Assembly (NCBI GenBank): GCA_914767715.1
Contig: OU612069.1
Coordinates: forward strand, 22,069,387 to 22,133,386
Source: Membranipora membranacea
Taxonomy: Eukaryota; Bryozoa; Gymnolaemata; Cheilostomatida; Membraniporidae
Direction of reading: 5' to 3'
Length of the DNA: 64,000 bases
Below, piece by piece: positions 1-10,705 of this stretch. Each line of letters starts with the position of its first letter. Position 1 is the first letter of the stretch. The notes under the pieces are model-generated. The model did no database searches. It saw nothing but the letters and a program-made list of their open reading frames with translations, and had not been told where the DNA came from. A program made the position numbers and the translations under genes.

Positions 1-1377
1 GGGAGTCTATTGGTACTGAGGCTAATGTTATCATCAATTATAATTCTGGTGGTTCCGGTTCTCAAACTGCAGGGTCCCATGAAGACCCCCCTCTGTTTAT
101 ACCTGCCGAGCCACTCAAGCTGTAAGTAATATTGAGCGTTGGACCATATAATGTGAAAGTTTGTAAGTTTCAGAAGATAATATCATTCAAGATAGAATTG
201 TGTGCACTCAGCAGGTACATCTGAACGTTGATGGTTCTATTATTCTTCAGGTTGACTGGGTGGTGCTGTGGTACAGGGCCGTATAATGTTAGTACAGTGG
301 AACACTACGTTAAGAGTTTCTCAATGTATACCAGCATTTCCAAGGCAGCTATCCTTTCACGAGTGACTTTCACTTGTCCTGGTATATTGTACCCGAACAG
401 AAAAACTGAAGCAGAGTGCTACATTTACACGCAACGATATTAGTAAGTGCAGACTTAGCACATAACTAACATTGCACAAAATCATGCTAACATTTTAAAA
501 CTGGTCACATTCAAAGTTGGATGCAAACAACACAAGATACTGATATATTTGTTCAATCTATTTATTATTGAATTTTATGATTTTCACTGATATTTTATAA
601 TTTCATTGGCAACCGAAATCATTTCATAAAAAAATGTTTTGCAGTCTTTGCCAGAAAAAAAAAAGAAACAAAAGTAAAAAATATATTTTAGTAGAATGTC
701 ATTACCGTTGTTGATCAAGTTGATGTCATATTATAATTGCCGTTTTTACAGCTTCCAGACAAAGCTGATTACCCAGAATTACCACAGGACAGTAACCCGC
801 GAGTATGCGTGTAAAGATGATGTACATGTGTGCTGCCCTGACTACATCAGCTACCGGGACTCGTGTGTCAGTAAGTGCTTTGATATCTTCATGTATAGGG
901 ATGGGATAGGAGTAGAGTTTGTAACAGTCTCTGAAAAGAGAAGTATGGTGTTTCGACAGAGCTAAAAGTTGAGTCAATGATTAATTGCTAATGTTACGTA
1001 GATACGAATGAAAATATGAAAAATAATATGTCTCATACCACAAAGTTCATAAACTTCATAGCCTTTGCTCGGTAGCAGTTACTACGAAGGCTCACTCTAG
1101 TTCCTATATGGTTTGTATATTTGAAAATATACTTTGGTAAATTGTCTGGAGGTTCTGGAAACCTTTAGTCAACTCGAAATATTGTAGCTGGAAAGATAAA
1201 CAAAGTTTGATATTTACAAGTAGCGCATTCTGGTACAAAACAGAGCTATAAGAAACACTCAATCAATACCCCAGATTCCCAGTCAATGTTTTGCATTTGT
1301 TTTCAGCTCAGAGCGAGTGTGATAGACAAAACAAGATGAGAGAAAGGCAGGGACTGCCAGCTGACTGTGGATTATAG
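1..1377 (+). CDS. Cys-rich protein of unknown family, 3' part of gene
   Basis: Four exons can be joined in one open frame: 1-121 (frame 3, open at the left edge), 251-442, 752-870 and 1307-1377, with phases 2, 2 and 1 at the junctions and GT-AG borders. The stop is TAG at 1375-1377. The visible part is 167 residues: a Gly/Ser/Asn-rich stretch, a segment with a WCCG motif, then VCCPDYISY followed by Cys, and a short end with two further Cys. The CC-P-x-Y pattern resembles the end of EMI-type Cys-rich modules, but I cannot assign a family. The third exon matches exon 4 of the gene at 10706-12745 in phase, length class and its x-V-C-C-x-x-Y-I motif, so the two are probably paralogs. The start codon and any signal peptide lie outside the window. 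Function unknown. Confidence 0.7.
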
Positions 1378-1460
1378 AGATGAGAAAACCACACTCTGTG
1401 TTCAAACCAAATGTTAGCGACATTCTATGGCAAAATATGTGAAGAAACAATATTATTCTC

Positions 1461-1466
1461 AATAAA
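1461..1466 (+). terminator. poly(A) signal AATAAA
   Basis: AATAAA lies 84 bases after the stop codon of the upstream partial gene. It is the first canonical signal downstream and a plausible end of its 3' UTR. Confidence 0.55.
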
Positions 1467-3584
1467 TATCATGAAGCGTCTTAAAAATCATAAAGTAGCT
1501 TTTCTCTCTCACAAAACATGAAAGTGGAATAACTAGGATAATGGTAGACACAGATAACGCGTCAATGAAGCTTTGTTGAAATCATATCATATCTATATCA
1601 AAGTATAAAAATTGAATGGACTAAGATTGCTGCCATGGCATAGGAGTAATACAGAAAAACCTGTTCCTTTAATACTGTCCATTACATAAATTTATAGCAT
1701 CATTTCAGCTGAACGTTTTTGAGGTTATACCTTAGGGATAACATTAGCATCATCAAATCTATAATACTAGCACAAACGATAAAGGCATAAATCAAAAATT
1801 TCTAATTATGAAATGGAAGCTGCCTCGCGCTTCATTAGATTTACAGATCATTTATATAAGTAGGACATTATCTAGTCAGCTTGAAAGTTCATCCAAGTTT
1901 GCTGAAGTTGTTTCAAATTGGTCTTTTTTTATGACTTATGTTAGTTGTTGTAATTAAGCTCTTTTATGTTTGAAAAACTGATCACAGACAGATTTTATCC
2001 GCTTGTACGGAAACTATGAATGTGGCTTATGGTGAACTTATAATAACATACATTTCTACTGAATGATCATTTGCTAGTGGGCATCATAGAAACTCCCAGT
2101 ATTTAAATTAATCTTTAGCTAAGACTGTTCATCCATTTCTGCATTGAACAAAGAGCGATCTGCTATAGTTGGTTATATCATATTTCCTGGTATCAAATTG
2201 AACTATCATCCAGCATATTTAAAACTTGTGAAAAATTATCATGAAGTTACATAAGTTGTATCTGCTTAATCTATAGTAAAAGCTGTCTTCTCATTGTTAA
2301 TGTCATGACTTTTGATCGGACAAAAATTTGACTACTCAACAGACAAAACATTACAATTGTAGAGGCCAGACAGGGTAGGTGCCTCATAATAGAGTTTTGC
2401 CAACAGTAAAGGTAAAGTTGTGTAGCCTTAGGTTTGCACTTTAAACTTCAACTCCATGATGTGCCCTCAATAGACGTTACTTCATTCCATCTGGAGCTGG
2501 TAAAAGTTCACAAATATCAAATAATAAATTGATACTTATACGGTATTTTCGTTAGCTCCTCCTACACTTCAGACGAGTTGAAGCAGAAAGCAGGAAATGT
2601 AAATTTATTTTCCAGGCTTGGTGGTTGAATTACCATCATGATATATGGAATGAATTTCATGGAAAAATTAAAAAGCTCGAGCAAAATTCTTTTTGAACCT
2701 GCATATTCTTTGGACCACTCTTTGTCATATAATTTTCATATAATACATCATGATTTGTATTCTTACTCGGATTAACTTATTATTAACTTGTGATGAAAGC
2801 TGACATGAAAAATAGGACTGCACTCTGAATTGTGAATAGCCTCTCACCCTATTATTGGCTAAGATCAAAATGTCACTGCCAATTGCAAATTAGTGCCAGT
2901 TCAGTTTTGGTAGCTCACTGCACAGCCACGTTCAGGAGGTCTTCTGTGGCAACACCTCAAGTGTGCAGTCTAGTTTTCTAGGATGTATCACATTTTCGAT
3001 ATGATATATGACATATTTACGCCCTATCAATTTCAGCTATGCAAGAAGATGAAGGATTCTTTTGTCTACCAAATGTGGAAACGATGAGCAATATGAGGAT
3101 CTCGTCAAAGTGTAGTAGCAGCATTGGTACCTCTGACAACAGAAACAAAGTTTGACACATCCCTGTCACTGAATATAGTAAATAAAACCAACAAACAATG
3201 ATTGTATCTCATACCATATTATATAACACAGGGTGGCACATGACAACTACACTGTGTTATGCTGGTATATTTCAACACAATTATTTACAATGTATTTGAG
3301 CCTTCAAGAAACAGTTGGGTGAATCTTGTTATTATCTTGAGGTTCTACACATAAATGAGTGCTGTTTATTGTTACTTGATATCATCTGTTATATGGGTTT
3401 GTATGGTGAGGTCAGTAAATGACATAAACTTGCTATTTCCTACCCTTAGGAATGCTGCTAATTCAATACATTGATTTTTTAACTCCTACAGACCAGCTAT
3501 AGAAGACCATAAAATTTGGTAAATGACTATGCACTCAATTGGTTAAAATGTTGTTTAAAATCGCAAATTTTTCTCTGTCTTCAG
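1467..3584. other. Intergenic, nothing recognised
   Basis: This stretch is AT-rich with no long open frames on either strand. I see no domain, RNA gene or clear repeat in it. Confidence 0.5.
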
Positions 3585-3650
3585 AGCGTGGCCGGCGTAT
3601 TCTGAACAAAGTTGCTCTTAGTTTGCAGGCAGGTTGGACCACACCAATTG
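3585..3650 (-). repeat. Short fragment of tRNA-derived SINE body
   Basis: On the minus strand the segment reads like the body shared by the SINE copies near 8.8, 14.1 and 36.0 kb (ACCTGCCTGCAAACT followed by AGAGCAA), but diverged and without the tRNA-like head. Confidence 0.45.
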
Positions 3651-4440
3651 AGTTCCAGTTTGTTCTCACAGACAAATAGTTCATTAGTCTTATTGTTATA
3701 CCTGTGTCGATTGGTGTATGCAAAATAAGGATGAAGACATGATGTTGGCTGTAATTATTTGCTTAGTTAGTTAGCAAATTAAAAGACATCTTGTCTTCAT
3801 GGTGGCAACCTCTTGTTGCAGGGCTGTACTGAGGTGCGATTCAAAGGATGAATCATTGCAATTACCTATTGCATTGCTCAATCTACTTTGCCCGGGGTTG
3901 TATCGGTGGCTGGAATAATTCTCCTCAACTTTGGCTATGTGATAGTTCGGCATTGCAGCTCTTTTTAGCATAATAATTTCAATCTGGGAGAATTTCGCGT
4001 TGAAGCTTGATTTAAGTATGGCACTATGAAATAAAAATTGATGATATCCAATTGTAAAATGTTTGTTTGTAAATTTAAAGACATATCAGTTGATACAAAT
4101 TGGAATACCCAGTTTCTCTTATTTCTATTCTTCCTAATTTCTTTAGGTTTATGTTTAGTGGAACTAAAGACTTTTCACCCATATGGGAAATGGAATAATA
4201 ACTCTTGTTTTCACGAGTATACAATTGAAATGCAGGATGATTATTCCTGCAGCTTTTGAACTTCAAAAGCATGCAAGTCCCTGAGGTCAGTATACCTTGG
4301 CTGCAATGGGTAAATGGTTAGAATGAGCTCTTTATGAATTCACAGCTAGTGACACATGTTCTTGATTTCATTGCAGCTTCTTTCTAGAATATTTTGTCAT
4401 AGCAACAAACTGTGCTATTACATGACCTATAAGTTAGATC

Positions 4441-4680
4441 CTTCGACTTATCTGATCAAAACATTTCCTTAATGTTGTCATCTGTCTCACGCTTCAAGGA
4501 AGTCAAGCCAGCATCATTAGCGGAGCACAGCATGCATGATACATGATACAACAACAACAACAACACGTTGATGAGCACCAATTAGAGAAGTAAGATCGTT
4601 GATTGGAGACTTATCAGATAGTAACATTTCCTTAATGATGTAATCTGTCTAACAATTCAAGGAAATCAAGCCATCATCAT
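4441..4680 (+). repeat. Two copies of a ~95-bp hairpin-bearing repeat
   Basis: Copies at about 4441-4517 and 4586-4680 share a core of TTATCAGAT, ACATTTCCTTAATG, CTGTCT and TTCAAGGAAxTCAAGCCA. The core has inverted arms (TTTCCTT against AAGGAAA). Related copies lie at 7.25, 7.43 and 8.0 kb. A (CAA)n microsatellite sits between them at about 4547-4565. Confidence 0.7.
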
Positions 4681-4912
4681 GAACTACCAAGTTTAGAGTT
4701 AAAAGCATGTAATGCTGGTTTTTAGGGAAATAACTGTTCATTTAGTTGCATCATTATGTAAACTTTCTGTAACCATGTTATATCATGAACATTTTCTGTC
4801 TGTTTTGATTTGATTTGATTTGGTTTCCACTCCAAAAGTCAAAGTACAAGGTCCGTTCTTGGTCAACCAGGTTGGATATGTAGCTAAATTAAAAACTTTG
4901 ATGCGAGATGTA

Positions 4913-4959
4913 AGAAGATTAACCACAGCATTTCAAACTTTATGAATGATTCTTTTTTC
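4913..4959 (+). repeat. 47-bp direct repeat, left copy
   Basis: This 47-base segment is repeated without a difference at 6562-6608, so the two copies bracket the 1.6-kb insertion that holds the recombinase pseudogene. A diverged third relative at about 7735-7775 shows it is part of an older host repeat. Confidence 0.85.
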
Positions 4960-6561
4960 TTTCTTATAATGTAAGATATTATAGGGGAAAAAAATATGGG
5001 GCGCTTTACGCATTTGTAACCGAAAGTGACGATCAACGCCACTGGATATGTTGTTTGGCAGACAGGGTACTTGCCATAGTATTAGATGCCGTTAATCTGG
5101 TGCAGAATCGACGAACAAATGGACACCATCAGCAGGAAATTGTTAGAATTTCCACAATGTACGACATAGTTTAGTGATAGGGAGGTGGGAGGGAAATTGA
5201 CAGACTTAGTTTCTTTCAAGACCGGCGTGTTGACCGGATGTCAGATTGAAGGAAAGAATATGAGAGTAACATATCATTGGCTGTGAACAGTAGTTCTAAG
5301 AAAGTCTATCATTGGCTGTGAACAGTAGTTCTAAGTTTTCCTTACCAATAAGTTTTCCTTAGTTGGTTGAGGGAGGGCAACTTTTTATTCAGTTGACCTT
5401 GGATTATTTGTCATGTCTTGGGACTGATTGCCAAGACAAGGAGAGTGTTATAAGGGCAGAAAAAAATCTTTTTTGTACTAAAAACTTTATTTTTTCTTTC
5501 TTATAATGTAAAATATTAAAGGGGAAAAGATATGGGGCGCTTCACGCATTTGTAACCGAAAGTGACGATCAACGCCACTGTATATGTTGTTTGGCAGACA
5601 GGGTACTTGCCATAGTATTAGATGTTGTTAATCTGAATGAACACCAAACCAATTGTTTTGAGCGAGGCACACCGAGCAAGCTCAGAACAATTGTTTCGCC
5701 AAAACTGCACCTTAGTTTATCAAGATATATTTCTTGAAGGCATCGGATGACCACCTGCCCAAAGATCTTATTCTTGAGTCAGACCAGCCCTGAATGCTAG
5801 CCCAGGTAGCGCCACCTCATCTCAGTGAGTGAGGAGTGACCCAGCCCTCTATTTTTGAGTCCTTTAGGACTTCACTGAACTCTTTTCTGAACTCTGCTGT
5901 TGTGACTTCAAACAAAGGGCTGCTGCTGGAGGGTTTCAAGTGTTTTAAATACCTCTTAACGAGGCGAACTGGACATGTCTCTCCCCCTACTGCTTTAATC
6001 ATAATGCTAGCTGACTCTGCGGAATTCTTGAAAGAATTAATGTGCACTTCCATGGCGCCCTTGCTAAAACACACATCACAAACCGACATATGATGCCCTG
6101 CTGAGGATATTCAATACTTGCTAGGGTGTAAGAACCCATAAAAAGCACAAGATACCATGGCAGAAAGGCGCCTCCCTTCTAGACTCCCCAAGACCCGCTC
6201 TGCCTTAGTGATCAGAGTGTGTAAATGGTCAAGAGATAACGTGTTTTCTTTTGAGTTCTACCCTGTGAGTTTTTAATACCCCTCAATATTAACTTTAGTT
6301 TATGAGTAGCAAAGGTAATCCCACTGTTCGTTTTTACACAAAAGAATTTTACTGCTGACACATGCGACAGGATTGCACCATGTTTCTTTCCGTCTTGGGC
6401 TAGGTTTTGACCAACAACTCCAGTGACGAAGTAGACAATTTTTTGAGCTTGTGCTCAGAGCAGAACATTTGGTAGTGGTTCTAAAATTGATCATATGACT
6501 TTGTTGAGCCCTCGGACAAAGACTTTTCTAAGAAATCCTCCGCCTTAGCTTAGCTTAGCTT
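4960..6561 (-). mobile_element. Decayed tyrosine-recombinase element between direct repeats
   Basis: A 1602-bp segment lies between 47-bp direct repeats. It contains a recombinase pseudogene on the minus strand (5712-6456). It also carries an internal direct duplication of about 140 bp (4960-5100 against 5500-5640, both with ATGGGGCGCTT and GTGACGATCAACGCCACTG), and a short tandem copy of TATCATTGGCTGTGAACAGT at about 5271 and 5308. No reverse transcriptase was seen. Crypton-like DNA elements and deleted DIRS/Ngaro retroelements both fit, and I cannot decide between them. Confidence 0.6.
5712..6456 (-). pseudogene. Tyrosine recombinase (phage-integrase fold), broken
   Basis: Read on the minus strand, the upstream part encodes a core-binding-like helix set with HVSAVKFF and ILRGIKNSQG. 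After a frameshift comes FYGFLHPSKY, then the catalytic half with TPHSLR, a GGATWA block, LGRWSS and a final KKY before the stop at 5712. This is the tyrosine-recombinase layout H-x-x-R, W, Y. Breaks: at least one frameshift near 6230, a stop after PSKY, and a TGA at 5817-5819 where the family normally has the second Arg of the RRGG motif. The flanking direct repeats support an inserted element. The gene cannot make a full-length enzyme as read. Confidence 0.75.
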
Positions 6562-6608
6562 AGAAGATTAACCACAGCATTTCAAACTTTATGAATGATT
6601 CTTTTTTC
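6562..6608 (+). repeat. 47-bp direct repeat, right copy
   Basis: Same sequence as 4913-4959. Immediately before it is a short GCTTA run (about 6545-6561) that may be the inserted element's end. Confidence 0.85.
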
Positions 6609-7253
6609 AAAAATTCTGCATAAAAATGCTGGAATATAATAAATAAATATTTAATTATTTTCTGATTTTGACAGCAGAGAATAATAATTTGGCGGTAATT
6701 TCAAAGACCGATCCGAATATCAAACAAATCATTCCCGTATCTGTCAGAGATATTTATGATATGTGTTACATAGCAAAGGATATATATGGGATATACCATC
6801 ATGATTGTCTATCGTTTAAGAATGTTGCTTCTCGCGATCAACTATATGACAAATTTTCAACACCCATAAAAGAGAATAACCTTGAGGATTCTGGGCTTAG
6901 AATCCATTGAGTACCTGGTCAAAATATTATTAAAACCCTGCCTGTGCAACATGTGTTATATTCCAGTAGTGTATCCGTCCGTTGATTTCCAATTTTTTAG
7001 ATAACAGAAACTCAGAATTCAAGAGAGTAGCGAATGAATTTAAAAACACTAATAATAATTGAAGTAATTCAAGCAAGGACTTAGTATAGCAAAATAATGC
7101 TTTAAGTTAATGTCTTATCTCAATAAAGTTTTGCTGGCTCTATTTTAGAATGACTTGGCTTGAGATCACGCTTATTTTCATGATCCATCCCATTCTTACA
7201 CGGGTCATCATCAATTTTCTACTGCTACAGAAACGAGGAGAACAGGTCAAATA

Positions 7254-7520
7254 GAGAAGTAAGATATTTGATAAGTAGGCTGATCAGTTAGTTACATTTC
7301 CTTAATGATGTAAACTGTCTAGCGGTTCAGGGAAATCAAGCTACCATCATCAGCAGAGCATAACATGCATGATTTGAGTCAATTAAGTTTTCTCTACAAC
7401 AACAGGATAATGAGCAACAGATAGGGAAGTAAGATCATCAATAGGTAGGCTTATCAGATAGAAAGATTTCCTTAATTATGTAAACTGTCTAACAGTTTAA
7501 GGAAATCAATCCACCATCAG
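7254..7520 (+). repeat. Two further copies of the hairpin-bearing repeat
   Basis: Copies lie at about 7254-7350 and 7423-7520. The second has the cleanest fold: GATTTCCTTAA and TTAAGGAAATC are exact reverse complements, and inside them AAACTG pairs with CAGTTT around TCTAA. The flanks (TTTCCACTCCA and GTTGTGATATATGTAGCTAAAT at 7660-7725) match 4830-4890, so the repeated unit is larger than the hairpin. Confidence 0.7.
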
Positions 7521-7997
7521 CCACTATCATGAGCAGTTGGGAAAGCCCGTTATGCTGGTGCTTAGAGAAATGACATTTCCTCTTCTTGCATCGTTGCATG
7601 AATATCAATGACCCTCTTATATCATATGAATATATTCGGTTTGTTACAATTTTATGCAGTTTCCACTCCAGATCGAACTAAGTTCAATGAGGGTCTGCCA
7701 GGTTGTGATATATGTAGCTAAATAAAATGCACAAAGATTAACCACAGCATTTCGAACTTCATGAATGATTATTGGGTACTCCACTTCATTCGCTCTGCTA
7801 TAAATGAAGCTGTTATTAGTTCTAAAAGCTAAGATTTGCTAAACTGAAGCGTTGAATTCGCAGTTTGTAGAAGTCATCATTCATATTTCATAGAGAAACC
7901 TATGTCCAGATTTGAGTTAATTTAGTTGTGTCTACTACAACAATAAATTGCTAAACAGCAAATAGTGCTATAACAGCACCTATACATTGCCAAATAG

Positions 7998-8097
7998 AGA
8001 AGAAGGATCATTGATGAGTAAGCTCATCAGATAGTAACATTTCCGTAATGACATAAACTGTCTAACGCTTCTAGGAAATCAAGCCATCATCATATAC
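7998..8097 (+). repeat. Fifth copy of the hairpin-bearing repeat
   Basis: It shares GAGTAAGCTCATCAGATAGT, ACATTTCC, ACTGTCTAACGCTTC and GGAAATCAAGCCATCATCAT with the copies at 4.6 and 7.4 kb. Confidence 0.65.
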
Positions 8098-8702
8098 CAC
8101 CATGACCAGACTTAAAAGCCTGTTATGCTGGACTTAGGGAGATGACTTTTCCTTTTGTTACATCATTATGGATATGGTCTGATCTTCGATTATAATAAAT
8201 TACCATTTTCTGTCTGTTTCAATTTGATCCGGATTGCTAAAGTTTGTTCAGGATAAGCAGGCTTGTGAGATAGGGTTGTTTAATACACAAAACTAAATCA
8301 AACAATCATCCTAAGCGTCCATCTAGTAATCCTGGCCTTAACGGGGGCCCTTTGTTCTGCTTTATATGGGGCTGCTTTAATCTGTAAAAGTTCAGATTGT
8401 ATAAACTACATTTTACTTGAAACACAGAATGGGGATTTCAAGGGTAGTAAAGGTGAAGAGCCAGTCGGAGATGGTGCCTTAACGCTAGATGGTATGGGGT
8501 CTTTTCAAGAACACCATTTGAATTAAAGGCAGTTTTAGGCATTCCACCCCATTTGAGAAGAAAACTAACAAGCAATCGGCCACAGGAACCTTTGAGAAGC
8601 AATAGAATTTGAGGGACATCATATCTGATCCCTTCCGTGATTGATACTTTGAATTGAAAAATCCAGTGAATAAATAAATAAAGGATGGTATTCGGCTTAT
8701 TA

Positions 8703-8957
8703 AAAAAAGGTTGATTAAAATCAGATGACATATCACACGCTACATCCCGAAGCATGGGCGGCAAAATACTAGTTGCCTTAGGGGGTAGGCTGCAATATCT
8801 GCGCCCATTTGCTCTCAGTTTGCAGGCGGGTCGGAGCACACCTGGGGGTCCAACCAAACCCCAGCAGTCAGTAGACTTCAGTGGGATTCAAACCAACGAC
8901 CTTCAACATTTGCATGCTGAAGGGACGGCGCTCTAACCAACTGAGCTACCTCCTACT
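8703..8957 (-). repeat. tRNA-derived SINE, head and body
   Basis: On the minus strand the element starts with a tRNA-like head containing an A-box-like GTAGCTCAGTTGGTTAGAGC and a B-box-like GGTTTGAATCC. The body follows with GGTGTGCTCCGACCCGCCTG, then a tail ending in a T-rich run near 8703. Copies lie at 14.1 kb and 36.0 kb. The head lacks a proper acceptor stem, so it is a retroposon and not a tRNA gene. Confidence 0.8.
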
Positions 8958-10380
8958 CCTGATAGCAGTTTGTAAAGTGATTAAAAGATCACAAAGGAAG
9001 TAGGAACCAGAGTGTGAGTTATCTGCTTTCAGTCAAGAAAATATGTGATCTTGGTCGATTGACTGTGGAGAGAATAATGTGAAATGTTGTTTGTGCGAGC
9101 AATTTCAGTCGAATTTCTCAATAAATGACCATCACAGAACATTGAAAACATTTTGAATGAGACGCAACGACCATGTCGACAGTGAAACTTCCCAAGGTCA
9201 AACTCCAGGACCGTCTGCAACCAATTTAGAATATGCGATGGTAAGAGCCTGTGTTCTCGAGCCTTGCCTATGATGGCACGAAAGTATGTTTTCAGGGAGG
9301 CCAAAGTACTGCACAAAAGGTCATATGTTTGGTACGAGATTTTTTGATGAGCTCCGAGAGATTTGCCTAAAAGACAGGTAGTATCAGCATAATCCCTTCA
9401 TAATCCCTACCAATAAAACAACGGACTCCCTTAGTGTCAGTGCCATCTTAGGTTTTATTTGCCTTGTTTACCTGCTTACCCACCGTGAATACACCCTATT
9501 CACTACAATAGAGGAACAATTGGACTTTTCTACGACTTCTAGCTGAGATATCGGTTGTGAAAGAAACTTTTTTTCTTGAACAAGACGAGAAAATTTATTT
9601 CAGTTTTTTTCTATGGTGCAATTGGCCGAACAAAACGACCCTTTTGACTGGAATGACCAACTTGGCCAAGGTTGGGCATGGCTGGTCTAAAGTATAAAAA
9701 AAAGTGATTACCTCTTCATCGCTATGGCCAACGAGCATCATGGGAAATTCTCTGGTAGACTTTTTTGACAAACAACTTTTAGAACAATGAAAAAATAAAA
9801 TTATATACATATAATTCAGTCCACAAATAAATTTGAAGGACGATCAATGTATATCAAACAATTTTACTTTTCCCCAATTTTTATTTTACCATAAATTTAA
9901 ATCAGACCTCCAATGATCAGACAAGTTGTTAGAGAGGGATAGCTATTTAGACATGATAAATTGCTGCTTTGATTTAATTGAATGTTTCGGACGTTAAAAA
10001 TGCTGTTCATCTCCTTATTCAGGCCTTGTGGTCTCTGAATTGGCTCACTTTGTGGTTGATAAATATTTACATAAGTACCATTGGGTTGGAGACTGATAGT
10101 GTACTGTCTTTAAGTTGCGTCACCATTGTTTGTTTCTACCAGTTTAATAATTATTAATAAAAGAGGAAACTTCACCCTGATATTCTGTATAACAAGTTAC
10201 GCCAAAGAGGATACAGTCTGAGATATCGATCTGATCAAACAAGCAGATTAAAACCAGGAGCACCCAGCATAATTTCAACTGTTAAATCAAACTGATGCTA
10301 ATCTCAACTGATGCCATTTGTAATATTTCCTGATTAATCCATTCATCTCGGTTTCGCTGCAAAATTTTAATATTTAAGCA
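8958..10380. other. Intergenic, nothing recognised
   Basis: Short open frames occur on both strands (for example a minus-strand frame at 9029-9316), but none shows a domain or exon borders. This is presumably upstream DNA of the gene starting at 10706. Confidence 0.45.
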
Positions 10381-10431
10381 GCATGGTAAGCGATACAGAA
10401 TCATTCAATTTAGGAACCTGGATTGAACAAG
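10381..10431 (+). promoter_or_regulatory. Possible noncoding first exon (5' UTR)
   Basis: A segment ending GATTGAACAAG is followed by a strong donor GTGAGTTT, and an acceptor-like TTTCTTTGCAAG lies just before the ATG at 10706. A 5' UTR exon spliced to the coding gene is plausible. There is no further proof. Confidence 0.3.
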
Positions 10432-10705
10432 GTGAGTTTACATGAAGTGCAGAGCACAATTTGATTTCAACTGACCATATTATCATTCTTGACACTCGCA
10501 TTCGAGCATCATCCTTCAAAGTAGCATATGCCTATGTGCTGGAAGTCTCACTGTAATACATAATGAAATTTTATTGTATTTGATTGAAGTTTTGTTGTTA
10601 TGACCTGATCATATAGTATACAACAAGTCAATAGAATTGGTAGTCTAAAAGTAAAACAAGGTTCTTTTTTAAGTTCTCTTTGTTGCTTTTCTTTGCAAGG
10701 AAACA

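Noticed and set aside
8438-8857. 139-residue minus-strand open frame
   Set aside because: It runs through the SINE at 8703-8957 and has no domain or splice context.
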